NCBI RefSeq assembly: GCF_022174665.1
Contig: NZ_CP076562.1
Span: 2,844,240 to 2,908,239 of the forward strand
Direction of reading: 5' to 3'
Origin: Eubacterium sp. MSJ-33
GTDB taxonomy: Bacteria; Bacillota; Clostridia; Lachnospirales; Lachnospiraceae
DNA: 64,000 nucleotides
The position numbers were made by a program, and so were the translations under genes. This document shows positions 1 to 8,001 of the stretch, piece by piece (the first letter of the stretch is position 1; every line of letters starts with the position of its first letter). The notes under the pieces are model-generated. The model was given only the letters and a program-made list of their open reading frames with translations, was not told the DNA's origin and made no database searches.

Positions 1-1278
1 TCGTTCTCCCGTTATATGACGAACTTTATCTACGATGGTGTGGCAACGGCAACTCCGCTTGCAACTCTGAAGCTTACCGGTATGGTGAACTTAAGAAGTA
101 TGTTTTTAGGATATACAGCAGGAACAATCGGAGAGACATCTGCAGTTGCACTTTTGATCGGAGCGGTATATCTGCTTATCAAGCGTGTTATCAGTCCGAA
201 GATTCCTCTTATCTATATAGGAACATTTGCGGCAGCAATCGCGATTTATGCTGCAGCTAAGGGATATAATGTTCCGGTGTTCACCGCGGCACATCTGTGC
301 GGTGGTGGTCTGATGCTTGGAGCATGGTTCATGGCAACCGATTATGTGACAAGTCCGATTACATCTGTAGGCAAAGTAATATACGCAATTGGTCTCGGAC
401 TTCTGACATTTGTTCTTCGTATCTTTGGAAGCAGTGCAGAGGGTGTTTCATATTCTATTATCATTATGAACCTGTTAGTACCATTGATTGAGCGAGTAAC
501 GGTTCCGAAGGCATTTGGTGAAGGTGCGGAAGTGAAGGATAAGAAGCAGGCAAAGCTTGAAGCAAAGACGGAAAAGAAAGAAGCAAAGGCGGCCGCTAAG
601 GCAGAGGAAACTTCTGCGGGTGATGAGAAAGAGCCAAAGAAGAAAGACAAGATGGATGTCAAGGGCATCGTGGCTGCGATTGTTGCAATCTGTGTGATTA
701 CAGTTATAATGGGTGCTGCATTAGGTGGTGTATACAGTGTGACAAAAGACCCAATCGAGAAGGCACAGGAACAGGCAAAGAACGATGCATATGCAGCGGT
801 TCTTCCACAGGCAACCCGTGTGATGAGCGTGGAGGAAGATGGCAGTGTGATTAAGAAGATTAATCCGCTTCTTTCATCTCTTGGATTTGAGAATGTGACG
901 ATTGATGATATATGTGTTGGCGGAGATGACGCGAACAACACGCTGGTTGGATATGTTGTACTCGTAACAAGCTCAGAAGGATATGGTGGAGATATTCAGA
1001 TTGCAGTAGGTATGGATACCGATTATAAGATTACCGGGCTTTCATTCCTGACATTAAATGAAACAGCAGGACTTGGTATGGAGGCCGATACCGATGCATT
1101 CAAGCAGCAGTTTATCGGTAAATCCGTTGATCAGTTTACATATACAAAGACCGGATCTACACAGGATAGTGAGATTGATGCGCTGTCAGGTGCAACAATC
1201 ACAACTTCTGCAGTTACAAATGCCGTGAATGCGGCACTTCGTACAATCCAGTATTTGACGGCAGGAGGTGCACAGTAA
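1..1278 (+). CDS. rnfD/rnfG: RnfD-RnfG fusion, Rnf electron transport complex (5' end outside window)
   Basis: Membrane subunits of the ferredoxin:NAD+ oxidoreductase (Rnf) that pumps Na+ or H+. The frame is open from base 1, so the true start lies upstream. The first part is the C-terminal half of RnfD: several hydrophobic helices and a flavinylation-type stretch DGVATATPLA at about bases 31-60. A Lys/Glu/Ala-rich linker follows (about 530-655), then an RnfG part: one membrane helix (about 661-735), an extracytoplasmic domain, and the covalent-FMN motif SGAT (1186-1197). RnfD and RnfG are normally separate proteins encoded side by side. Here no stop or new start divides them, so this is a real fusion. 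rnfE begins 1 bp after the stop. Confidence 0.9.
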   Translation, partial: SFSRYMTNFIYDGVATATPLATLKLTGMVNLRSMFLGYTAGTIGETSAVALLIGAVYLLIKRVISPKIPLIYIGTFAAAIAIYAAAKGYNVPVFTAAHLCGGGLMLGAWFMATDYVTSPITSVGKVIYAIGLGLLTFVLRIFGSSAEGVSYSIIIMNLLVPLIERVTVPKAFGEGAEVKDKKQAKLEAKTEKKEAKAAAKAEETSAGDEKEPKKKDKMDVKGIVAAIVAICVITVIMGAALGGVYSVTKDPIEKAQEQAKNDAYAAVLPQATRVMSVEEDGSVIKKINPLLSSLGFENVTIDDICVGGDDANNTLVGYVVLVTSSEGYGGDIQIAVGMDTDYKITGLSFLTLNETAGLGMEADTDAFKQQFIGKSVDQFTYTKTGSTQDSEIDALSGATITTSAVTNAVNAALRTIQYLTAGGAQ

Positions 1279-1279
1279 C

Positions 1280-2029
1280 ATGGGAAAGATAACAGAGCGA
1301 TTAAAAAATGGTATTATTACCGAGAATCCTACATTTGTGCAGATGCTTGGTATGTGTCCGACACTTGCGGTTACGTCATCTGCAATCAACGGACTTGGCA
1401 TGGGACTTACGACCATGGTTATCCTGACAATGAGTAACTTTATGATTTCCCTGCTTCGGAAGCTGATTCCGGACAAGGTGCGTATTCCGGCATATATTGT
1501 TATTATTGCTTCGTTTGTAACGATTGTACAGTTTTTATTGCAGGCATTTATTCCAAGCCTGAACGACAGTCTGGGAATCTTCATTCCACTGATCGTTGTA
1601 AACTGTATTATTTTGGGAAGAGCAGAGAGCTATGCTTCAAAGAATCCTGTGATTCCATCAATTTTTGATGGTATCGGTATGGGACTTGGATTTACAGTCG
1701 GACTTACCACAATCGGTATCATTCGCGAGATCCTTGGCTCCGGCAGCATCTTCGGATTTAGTTTTGTAAAAGCTGTTGAGAATTTTGCTGAGAGTCATGC
1801 AAGTGAGAAGGTTTTCCAAATCTTGTCCGATCAGGGATTGTTCCAGCCGGCAAGTATTTTTGTATCGGCACCGGGCGCATTCCTTGTACTGGCATTTATC
1901 ATTGCGTTTATCAACCGTCGCCATATCAAGAAGGCAAAGAAGACGGGCGAAAAGGCAGAGACATGCAGACTGGCGGATTGCGCAAGCTGTGCAAATGCCA
2001 TGTGTGCAGGCAAGGGAAAGGAGGAGTAG
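1280..2029 (+). CDS. rnfE: RnfE, Rnf complex membrane subunit
   Basis: Integral membrane subunit of the Rnf complex, homologous to RnfA, with six predicted helices that help form the ion and electron path. The N-terminal NPTFVQMLGMCPTLAVT is the conserved RnfE/A signature, and the Cys in it is part of the conserved cysteine pair proposed to bind an intramembrane Fe-S centre. I chose ATG 1280 because AGGAGGT at 1263-1269 is correctly spaced; a GTG at 1268 would put the start inside the Shine-Dalgarno. The C-terminus carries a short cysteine-rich tail (CRLADCASCANAMC, bases about 1963-2002) not found in RnfA. rnfA starts 3 bp downstream. Confidence 0.95.
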   Translation: MGKITERLKNGIITENPTFVQMLGMCPTLAVTSSAINGLGMGLTTMVILTMSNFMISLLRKLIPDKVRIPAYIVIIASFVTIVQFLLQAFIPSLNDSLGIFIPLIVVNCIILGRAESYASKNPVIPSIFDGIGMGLGFTVGLTTIGIIREILGSGSIFGFSFVKAVENFAESHASEKVFQILSDQGLFQPASIFVSAPGAFLVLAFIIAFINRRHIKKAKKTGEKAETCRLADCASCANAMCAGKGKEE

Positions 2030-2032
2030 GAT

Positions 2033-2605
2033 ATGAATATTATTTTGTTAGCGATATCCGCCGCTCTTGTGAACAATGTAATCCTGAGCCAGTTTATGGG
2101 TATCTGTCCGTTTTTGGGAGTATCAAAGAAGGTAAGTACCGCAGCCGGTATGGGCGGTGCGGTTATCTTCGTTATGACGATTGCTTCGGCGGTGACGAGC
2201 GTGATCTATCATTTTGTGCTTGTACCACTCAAGCTTTCCTATCTGAACACGATTGTATTTATCTTAGTCATTGCAGCACTGGTACAGTTTGTGGAGATGT
2301 TCTTGAAGAAGACAATTCCATCGTTGTATGAAGCATTGGGCGTGTACCTGCCATTGATTACAACGAACTGTGCGGTTCTCGGTATCGCATTAAAGAATGT
2401 ACAGGATGAATTAAACATCGGAGAATCTATCATCAACGGTATGTTCTCCGCAGTCGGATTTGCGATTGCGATTATAGTAATGGCAGGTATCCGGGAGAAG
2501 ATTGACAAAAACGATATACCGGAAAGCTTCAAAGGAGCGCCGATCGTGCTGATTACAGCCGGTCTTATGGCAATCGCTTTCCTTGGATTGAACGGATTGA
2601 TTTAG
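2033..2605 (+). CDS. rnfA: RnfA, Rnf complex membrane subunit
   Basis: Integral membrane subunit paired with RnfE in the Rnf complex. It is 190 aa, the usual length for the family, with about six hydrophobic helices. The signature LVNNVILSQFMGICPFLGVS near the N-terminus and PLITTNCAVLGIAL in the middle carry the two conserved cysteines. It lies between rnfE (3 bp upstream) and rnfB (13 bp downstream), in the clostridial D-G-E-A-B order, and is preceded by a GGAGGAG ribosome binding site. No anomaly is seen. Confidence 0.96.
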   Translation: MNIILLAISAALVNNVILSQFMGICPFLGVSKKVSTAAGMGGAVIFVMTIASAVTSVIYHFVLVPLKLSYLNTIVFILVIAALVQFVEMFLKKTIPSLYEALGVYLPLITTNCAVLGIALKNVQDELNIGESIINGMFSAVGFAIAIIVMAGIREKIDKNDIPESFKGAPIVLITAGLMAIAFLGLNGLI

Positions 2606-2618
2606 AGGAGGCGGGAAA

Positions 2619-3404
2619 ATGGGAGCATCGATTTTGTATGCGGCTGCAGTCATTGGAATTGTCGGAATTTTAGCCGGAATCCTCCTGGGTGTAGCGAGCG
2701 AGAAGTTCAAAGTAAAAGTAGATGAAAAAGAAATCAAAGTACGTGAGGCATTGCCGGGAAACAACTGTGGAGGTTGTGGGTATCCGGGCTGTGATGGCCT
2801 TGCGGCAGCAATCGCAAAAGGCGAAGCAAAGCCGGACGCCTGTCCGGTCGGTGGCGAAGCCGTAGCGAAGAAAATCGTGGAGATTGTCGGAGGAGAAATC
2901 GACAGTGTCAGATATGTCGCGCATGTAAAATGTGCAGGAACCTGCGAGAAGGCAAAGGATGTTTATGACTATGTTGGACCTGAGGATTGCCAGATTGCAG
3001 CCAATGCACCGGGCGGCGGACCAAAGGGCTGCAGTTTCGGATGTCTTGGTTATGGTTCTTGTAAGCGTGCCTGCCAGTTTGATGCGATTTCCATCGTAGA
3101 TGGTGTGGCAGTTATTGATAAAGACAAATGTAAATCCTGCGGACAATGTGTACTTGCCTGTCCAAGACACATTATCGAGATGGTGCCGGAAGATGCCGGT
3201 GCAATTGTTGAATGTAATTCAAAAGAATTTGGTAAAGACGTAAAGGCGGTCTGCAGTGCAGGCTGTATCGGTTGTGGTCTGTGCCAGAGAAATTGTCCAC
3301 AGGGTGCGATTACAGTGAAGGATCATCTGGCTGTTGTTGATTACGAGAAATGTACCGGATGTGGCACATGTAAGGAAAAGTGCCCAGTAAAGATTATACG
3401 ATAG
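2619..3404 (+). CDS. rnfB: RnfB, Rnf complex iron-sulfur subunit
   Basis: Peripheral, membrane-anchored Fe-S protein that receives electrons from ferredoxin. Order of parts: N-terminal helix (residues about 5-27); a cluster-binding domain with NNCGGCGYPGC and a downstream Cys (residues about 46-70); then Cys-rich ferredoxin-type clusters including CKSCGQCVLACP, CIGCGLCQRNCP and CTGCGTCKEKCP. 261 aa is typical of clostridial RnfB. It is the last gene of the operon. The 3' flank is not an ordinary terminator but a long imperfect inverted repeat starting about 20 bp after the stop. Confidence 0.95.
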   Translation: MGASILYAAAVIGIVGILAGILLGVASEKFKVKVDEKEIKVREALPGNNCGGCGYPGCDGLAAAIAKGEAKPDACPVGGEAVAKKIVEIVGGEIDSVRYVAHVKCAGTCEKAKDVYDYVGPEDCQIAANAPGGGPKGCSFGCLGYGSCKRACQFDAISIVDGVAVIDKDKCKSCGQCVLACPRHIIEMVPEDAGAIVECNSKEFGKDVKAVCSAGCIGCGLCQRNCPQGAITVKDHLAVVDYEKCTGCGTCKEKCPVKIIR

Positions 3405-3423
3405 AACATATGGTATTAATATA

Positions 3424-3612
3424 TTAAAGCGATAGAGTGTATCAAGTTGTACATAATTACAATTCTAACACAGACCGTTGAAGCACGCTGGTACTTAATG
3501 AATGGCAAACTTGTTTGCCGTGAATTTAGTACCACTGCGTGATGAACCGAGCGGGAGCGCGTCTGTGCGGAATTCGTAATTATGTACTACTTGTATACCA
3601 CAGCGTGAATAC
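3424..3612. repeat. Long imperfect inverted repeat (MITE-like or structured element)
   Basis: Two arms of about 45 nt face each other: 3437-3475 and 3561-3602 share TACATAATTAC and CACAGAC in inverted orientation, and weaker pairing extends to 3424 and 3612. Inside lies a second stem: CACGCT-GGTACTTAATGAATGGCAAAC (about 3484-3510) against 3513-3541. The whole can fold into one long interrupted hairpin filling the rnfB-degV gap. Either a miniature inverted-repeat element or a structured transcript is possible. No target-site duplication is obvious. Confidence 0.6.
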
Positions 3613-3625
3613 AATGGGAGAGAAT

Positions 3626-4501
3626 ATGGAAAGAGATTACGTTATTATTACAGATTCATCGAATGATCTGCCTGTCGGTTATGCCGAGGAACAGGGTGTC
3701 GTGATTATTCCAATCAGTTTTGAGATTGGTGATGAAGTATTCGATGGAAGAGAGAAAACTTTGACAAAGAAAGAGTTTTATGACCGTATGCGTGCGGGAC
3801 AGGGAACGAAGACAGCGGCACCGAATATCAACGATATCGAAGAGGAGTTTGAGAAGGCACTGTCCGCAGGAAAAGACGTATTATTCACCTGTCTTTCTTC
3901 AGGTATCAGCAGCACGATCAACAACGCGTTTGTATGTCGGGAAGAAATGCAGGAGAAGTATCCGGATGCGGAGATTTGTGTGTTTGATTCCATCTGTGCG
4001 AGTGGTGGACATGGGCTGTTGATTTACCATGCAATTGAGAACAAGAAAAAGGGTATGTCAGCCAAAGAGAATATGCAGGCACTCGAAGAATTAAAGCATC
4101 ATATTGTACACAAATTCACGGTGGATGATCTTACATATTTGCAGAGAGGTGGACGTATCTCTAAAACAGCAGCTGTTATCGGCGGTATGATTCAGTTGAA
4201 ACCGGTTCTGCATGTAGATACGGAAGGCCGGCTTGCTGCAGAGAGTAAGGTGCGCGGTCGAAAGAAAGCATTAAATCAGCTGCTTGCAGAGATGGATATC
4301 TGTACAGGAAGCTATGCGGATAAGCAGGATGTGGTACTGATTTGTCATGCGGATTGTCCGGAGGATGCAGAGTATGTCCGTGCAAAGGTGGAAGAGAAGT
4401 ATCATCCGAATAAAATCATCATGAGTGAGGTCGGGCCAATCATCGGAGCGCATGTCGGGCCGGGAACGATGGTACTTATTTTTGAAGGTGACAAGCGATA
4501 A
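3626..4501 (+). CDS. DegV family fatty-acid-binding protein
   Basis: DegV proteins bind a fatty acid between two domains; in some Firmicutes the homolog (FakB) presents it to a fatty acid kinase. The start MERDYVIITDSSNDLP is the classic DegV N-terminus, with the TDSS motif of the binding pocket. Internal motifs include TCLSSGISSTINNA, VDDLTYLQRGGRIS and, near the end, IIGAHVGPGT. ATG 3626 is chosen because GGGAG at 3616-3620 is suitably spaced; upstream in-frame codons run back into the inverted repeat and look spurious. Length 291 aa is normal. No kinase partner gene is adjacent, so the function is inferred from the family only. Confidence 0.9.
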   Translation: MERDYVIITDSSNDLPVGYAEEQGVVIIPISFEIGDEVFDGREKTLTKKEFYDRMRAGQGTKTAAPNINDIEEEFEKALSAGKDVLFTCLSSGISSTINNAFVCREEMQEKYPDAEICVFDSICASGGHGLLIYHAIENKKKGMSAKENMQALEELKHHIVHKFTVDDLTYLQRGGRISKTAAVIGGMIQLKPVLHVDTEGRLAAESKVRGRKKALNQLLAEMDICTGSYADKQDVVLICHADCPEDAEYVRAKVEEKYHPNKIIMSEVGPIIGAHVGPGTMVLIFEGDKR

Positions 4502-4521
4502 GCTTGTGCATATACTAACTA

Positions 4522-4552
4522 TAAAAAGCGAAGGTATGAGATGCGCTTTTTA
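4522..4552 (+). promoter_or_regulatory. Hairpin enclosing the ylmC start site
   Basis: TAAAAAGCG (4522-4530) is exactly complementary to 4544-4552, and the 13-nt loop holds the AAGG ribosome binding site and the ATG at 4541. It could modulate translation of ylmC. It could also be a weak terminator for degV, but the T-run is short and lies within coding sequence. Confidence 0.4.
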
Positions 4553-4807
4553 GAGTTAAAAGAAAAAGAAGTTATTAATTGCAAGGATTGCAGGCGGCTC
4601 GGCTATGTTGCCGATGTCGAATTTGACTGCGAGACAGGGAAGATTCTCGCAATCATCGTTCCGGGACCGGGCAAATTATTTTCCTGCTTTGGTTCGGGAA
4701 CGGAATATTACATCCGATATTGCAATATCGTTCGCATTGGACCGGACATTGTTCTGGTCGACATCGATGCCTGCGATATACGGAAAATTCAGGGAGGAAA
4801 GGAATAA
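4541..4807 (+). CDS. ylmC: YlmC/YmxH family protein (PRC-barrel-like)
   Basis: Small (88 aa) protein of the YlmC/YmxH family, annotated as sporulation-associated in Bacilli and Clostridia. It resembles a PRC-barrel domain: MRFLELKEKEVINCKDCRRL, then GYVADVEFDCETGKILAIIV, a GKLFSCFG segment, and a closing strand region with IRYCNIVRIGPDIVLVD. It sits 4 bp upstream of nrdR, so the two are probably cotranscribed. The molecular role is not established. No membrane segment or catalytic motif is visible. Confidence 0.85.
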   Translation: MRFLELKEKEVINCKDCRRLGYVADVEFDCETGKILAIIVPGPGKLFSCFGSGTEYYIRYCNIVRIGPDIVLVDIDACDIRKIQGGKE

Positions 4808-4811
4808 ACAT

Positions 4812-5267
4812 ATGAAGTGCCCATTTTGCGGAGATGATAATACGCGTGTGATTGACTCAAGACCAGCAGATGACAACGAGGCAATCCGTAGAAGACGACA
4901 GTGTGATGAATGTGGGAAGCGTTTTACCACCTATGAGAAGGTTGAGACGATTCCTTTGATCGTAATTAAGCGTGACAAGAATCGCGAGACATATGACCGT
5001 TCCAAAATCGAGTCCGGTGTTGTACGATCCTGTCACAAACGCCCGGTATCCGTGGATCAGATTGAGGCATGCGTGGATGAAATCGAAAACAAGATTTTCA
5101 ATCTTGGTGTGCGTGAGATTGAGAGTGAGAAGATTGGTGAGATCGTGATGGATCAGATTCGTGACCTGGATCAGGTCGCTTATGTACGTTTTGCCTCTGT
5201 GTATCGTCAGTTTAAAGATGCGGATACCTTTATGAGTGAGCTGAAAAAACTACTGGATACAAAGTAA
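4812..5267 (+). CDS. nrdR: Transcriptional repressor NrdR
   Basis: Represses ribonucleotide reductase genes in response to ATP/dATP. The N-terminal zinc ribbon is complete (MKCPFCGDDNTRVIDSRP ... CDECGKRFTTYE), followed by the ATP-cone (VIKRDKNRETYDRSKIESG, then VRFASVYRQFKDADTF near the end). At 151 aa it has the standard family length. ATG 4812 lies 4 bp after ylmC; longer in-frame extensions upstream overlap ylmC and are rejected. Targets would be nrd promoters elsewhere in the genome; none is seen here. Confidence 0.97.
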   Translation: MKCPFCGDDNTRVIDSRPADDNEAIRRRRQCDECGKRFTTYEKVETIPLIVIKRDKNRETYDRSKIESGVVRSCHKRPVSVDQIEACVDEIENKIFNLGVREIESEKIGEIVMDQIRDLDQVAYVRFASVYRQFKDADTFMSELKKLLDTK

Positions 5268-5287
5268 GCGTAACGGAAAGGGATGCT

Positions 5288-5902
5288 ATGAACTATATCA
5301 AATTGATCGAGGGCGCAGAAGGTGAGATCATCGAGAAAAAATCTCGTTTTATTGCGCAGATTGCCCCGGTCGAAACGGAAGAAGAAGCGTATGCATTTAT
5401 TGAGAAGGTCAAGAAGAAGCATTATGATGCAAGACATAACTGCTTTGCGTTTTCTATAGGTGCGGAAATGCCGTTCCTTCGGTTTTCGGATGATGGCGAA
5501 CCTCAGGGAACTGCCGGAAAACCGATGCTGGAGTTGATTCAGAATTCCGGAATCCATGACATCTGTGTGGTTGTAACACGGTATTTCGGAGGCACATTAC
5601 TTGGCACGGGTGGACTTGTCCGGGCGTATACGCAGGCAACGAAGGAAGCCTTAGAAGCATGTACGACGAAACTGATGCAGCAATTACTCCCAGTTCTGAT
5701 TCGGACGAATTATACGGATATGGGGAAGATACAGTATATTTTGAATACGAGACAGGTTGCAATCATCAATACGGAGTTCGCAGAGGATGTGATATTTACT
5801 GTACATATTCCGGTTGATGATGCAAAGGCGGTTTTAAAAGAAATTACAGATGCAACGAATGCGAGAGCGCAGATCGAAGAACAGGACGAGATTTTTGGAT
5901 GA
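5288..5902 (+). CDS. yigZ: YigZ/IMPACT family protein
   Basis: Member of the YigZ (UPF0029/IMPACT) family, whose bacterial cellular role is unresolved. The N-terminal domain carries IEKKSRFIAQIAPV, ARHNCFAF and the family hallmark FSDDGEPQGTAGKPML, then VVVTRYFGGTLLGTGGLVRAY. The C-terminal ferredoxin-like domain ends at EEQDEIFG. 204 aa is typical. It follows nrdR by 20 bp and is probably the last gene of this run. Its stop codon lies inside the terminator hairpin that separates it from the converging ABC genes. Confidence 0.94.
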   Translation: MNYIKLIEGAEGEIIEKKSRFIAQIAPVETEEEAYAFIEKVKKKHYDARHNCFAFSIGAEMPFLRFSDDGEPQGTAGKPMLELIQNSGIHDICVVVTRYFGGTLLGTGGLVRAYTQATKEALEACTTKLMQQLLPVLIRTNYTDMGKIQYILNTRQVAIINTEFAEDVIFTVHIPVDDAKAVLKEITDATNARAQIEEQDEIFG

Positions 5903-5916
5903 TCTCGTCCGTTTTT
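5884..5916 (+). terminator. Intrinsic terminator of yigZ
   Basis: GGACGAGA (5884-5891) pairs with TCTCGTCC (5903-5910) and is followed by GTTTTT. The stem overlaps the yigZ stop codon. Confidence 0.8.
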
Positions 5917-5926
5917 GTGTTTCGTA

Positions 5927-6859
5927 TTAAAAAATGTACAGAATGAAGAAATACAGAATTGAAAAAAGTAATAAGATCGGAAGTATCTTAGCAAGTGTCT
6001 GGCTTTTCTTTATAAACAAAGACAGAAAGATTGAAAATACAAAAGCACCGATGCTGATCAGGCTGACAAAAGGCAAGGTTGTTGTTCCATAAGCAATGAG
6101 ATTACAGATGATGCCGATTATATATACCGGAAGTATAGCGGCTAAAAGAGTGGTATACTGGATGCCGCGAATCCGGTTGGCGGATAATGCAATGTAGATG
6201 CCGCGTTCTCTGTCCTGCAAGAACATCATAAGACCGAACAGACACGAAAATATTGCAAGCAGACAGGTAAATTCCTGTATTGGAAGCATCATTCGATACG
6301 TGTTTTCTTTGTAGTCATAAGCACCATTTGTGGTTGAGGACATGCGGAAAATCGTTTCACTGTTCATATATTCCTGCATCTTCTGCTGCAATTTTTCGTC
6401 AAGTGCAGAATCATTGATTGTGTCTACAAGGATTTGCGGGGATGCCGTTTTGAATATATAGTGGAAAAATGTTTCACTGATTGCCGCAGATAAAGTTCCG
6501 GCCGGTGTTTCATACAAGGCGATTTTTACAATACCGGAGCCGTTAATGTAAGCAGCAAAGAAATTGTCCGGTACAACAAAACCGCATTCTGCTTTCCCTG
6601 CCTGAACATCGTTGATCAGTTCAGATGGACTATCCGTGTAGTAAAAATGGTATAGAGAAGAGGATTGATCCAATTCATTCCGGAGAGCGGTGGTATAGGA
6701 ATCCTGTTCTTCCATATATACAGCAACCAGAATCTCAGTGGACTGGCTTTTAGCAGGAAGCAGTTGATAGACAATCGTCATTATAATAAGTGCCGTCAGC
6801 ATTCCGATATATAATTTTCGTTTTAGTATCCGCTTAAAAGCGACGATCATTCGATTCAT
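5927..6859 (-). CDS. ABC-2 type exporter permease
   Basis: Second permease of a three-gene ABC exporter operon. One N-terminal helix (IGMLTALIIMTIVYQLL) is followed by an extracytoplasmic domain of about 150 aa and then a cluster of about five C-terminal helices, the architecture of ABC-2/YhgE-like permeases. ATG 6859 is preferred over 6871 because GGAG lies 7 nt before it, whereas 6871 has no ribosome binding site. It begins 14 bp after its partner permease. The substrate cannot be read from the sequence. Confidence 0.8.
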   Translation of the reverse strand: MNRMIVAFKRILKRKLYIGMLTALIIMTIVYQLLPAKSQSTEILVAVYMEEQDSYTTALRNELDQSSSLYHFYYTDSPSELINDVQAGKAECGFVVPDNFFAAYINGSGIVKIALYETPAGTLSAAISETFFHYIFKTASPQILVDTINDSALDEKLQQKMQEYMNSETIFRMSSTTNGAYDYKENTYRMMLPIQEFTCLLAIFSCLFGLMMFLQDRERGIYIALSANRIRGIQYTTLLAAILPVYIIGIICNLIAYGTTTLPFVSLISIGAFVFSIFLSLFIKKSQTLAKILPILLLFSILYFFILYIF

Positions 6860-6873
6860 AATATACTCCATAG

Positions 6874-7989
6874 TTAAAATAGTGCACGACCTAAAAACTG
6901 CATTGCATAATGTCCGGGAAGATATGGACTGATAGTCTGGATTACTTTTGGAAGCAGGGCATCAGGCAAAAGTCCACCACCGCAATAAGCCAGCATTAAC
7001 ACAATGAATAATACGCACATATTTGCTGAAAATGTACTTCTTGAAAAAGTTGCAATGCCGGAAATAAGAAAAGCAATTGCAAAAATCACAGGAAACACAA
7101 GCAATAGTCCCATCGGGTTTATTTGTTTCGACCAGATGCTGACACTGATATAACATGGCAGGAAGGCAATATACAGTGCAAGCAGTGTGCTGATAATATT
7201 CGCAATCCATATATGTGTTGTATTCATTCGGAAGAGCTGCATATATTCTTTGATTCCTCTGCCGGTACCTTGCAGATAGGGGATTAGAATAAATGCAGTG
7301 AAGCATAAACTCAGAAGAACAGCAAAAACGACATAATGCTCGGGCAGCGACAGACCACCGGCATTTTCGGCATGAATTGTTTCTATATAATTGCCTTTAT
7401 TTAATACACGGTCAAGCAGAACAAGATTGACCCGGTTGTTGATCTGGCGAACCTGATCGCTGTCGTAATTGTGGGCACGCATAGTGTCAAGCCCACTGTA
7501 GATGCCTGCCTGTGCGGTTCCGAGCAGCCCTGCATAGGACATGAAAAGCTCATTTATCACATAAGAGGAAAAAGATGAGTTATCGTAGACAACAATGTCA
7601 AGCGGAAGGTTCGTGCTGTCCATGATTCCGGAGAAGAAGTTCTCGGGAACGATGATTAGGAAGAGAATTTCCCTTTGTTCCAGCAACCGGTATCCTTCAT
7701 CAACACTTGTCACCTGCCGTAGTTGTACGGTTTCCTGCATACCTTCGAGATCTTCGAGCATGCCGAGACCGAGCGACGTCCAATCCGCATTGCCTTCTTC
7801 CGGCAGATAATAACCGATGGAAACGGCAGAGAACAGATTCTCTTTGTACAGATGCCCGGATATATAAAATCCGGCTGCCCCGGTTACAAGCAACAGCAAT
7901 AAAACAGACACAAGCAAGTGTGGTAGATAGTGCGTCAGTCGTTTTATGTTTGCACGGATGTAATTAACAGAGATTGTAAATCGAGACAT
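6874..7989 (-). CDS. ABC-2 type exporter permease
   Basis: First permease of the operon, 371 aa. It has the same plan as its neighbour: one N-terminal helix (YLPHLLVSVLLLLLVTGAAG), a large outside domain (residues about 45-215) and five or six C-terminal helices. ABC-2 permeases of this shape export drugs, peptides or lipids, but the substrate here is unknown. It lies 12 bp downstream of the ATPase gene. Two different permease subunits with one ATPase suggest a heterodimeric membrane unit. Confidence 0.82.
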   Translation of the reverse strand: MSRFTISVNYIRANIKRLTHYLPHLLVSVLLLLLVTGAAGFYISGHLYKENLFSAVSIGYYLPEEGNADWTSLGLGMLEDLEGMQETVQLRQVTSVDEGYRLLEQREILFLIIVPENFFSGIMDSTNLPLDIVVYDNSSFSSYVINELFMSYAGLLGTAQAGIYSGLDTMRAHNYDSDQVRQINNRVNLVLLDRVLNKGNYIETIHAENAGGLSLPEHYVVFAVLLSLCFTAFILIPYLQGTGRGIKEYMQLFRMNTTHIWIANIISTLLALYIAFLPCYISVSIWSKQINPMGLLLVFPVIFAIAFLISGIATFSRSTFSANMCVLFIVLMLAYCGGGLLPDALLPKVIQTISPYLPGHYAMQFLGRALF

Positions 7990-8001
7990 AATTTCCCTTC
8001 G

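Noticed and set aside
342..941. Long antisense frame opposite rnfDG
   Set aside because: It is a shadow of the coding strand's codon bias, with no ribosome binding site or recognisable domain.
3539..3625. N-terminal extension of DegV
   Set aside because: It would run through the inverted repeat. Family alignment and the ribosome binding site support ATG 3626.
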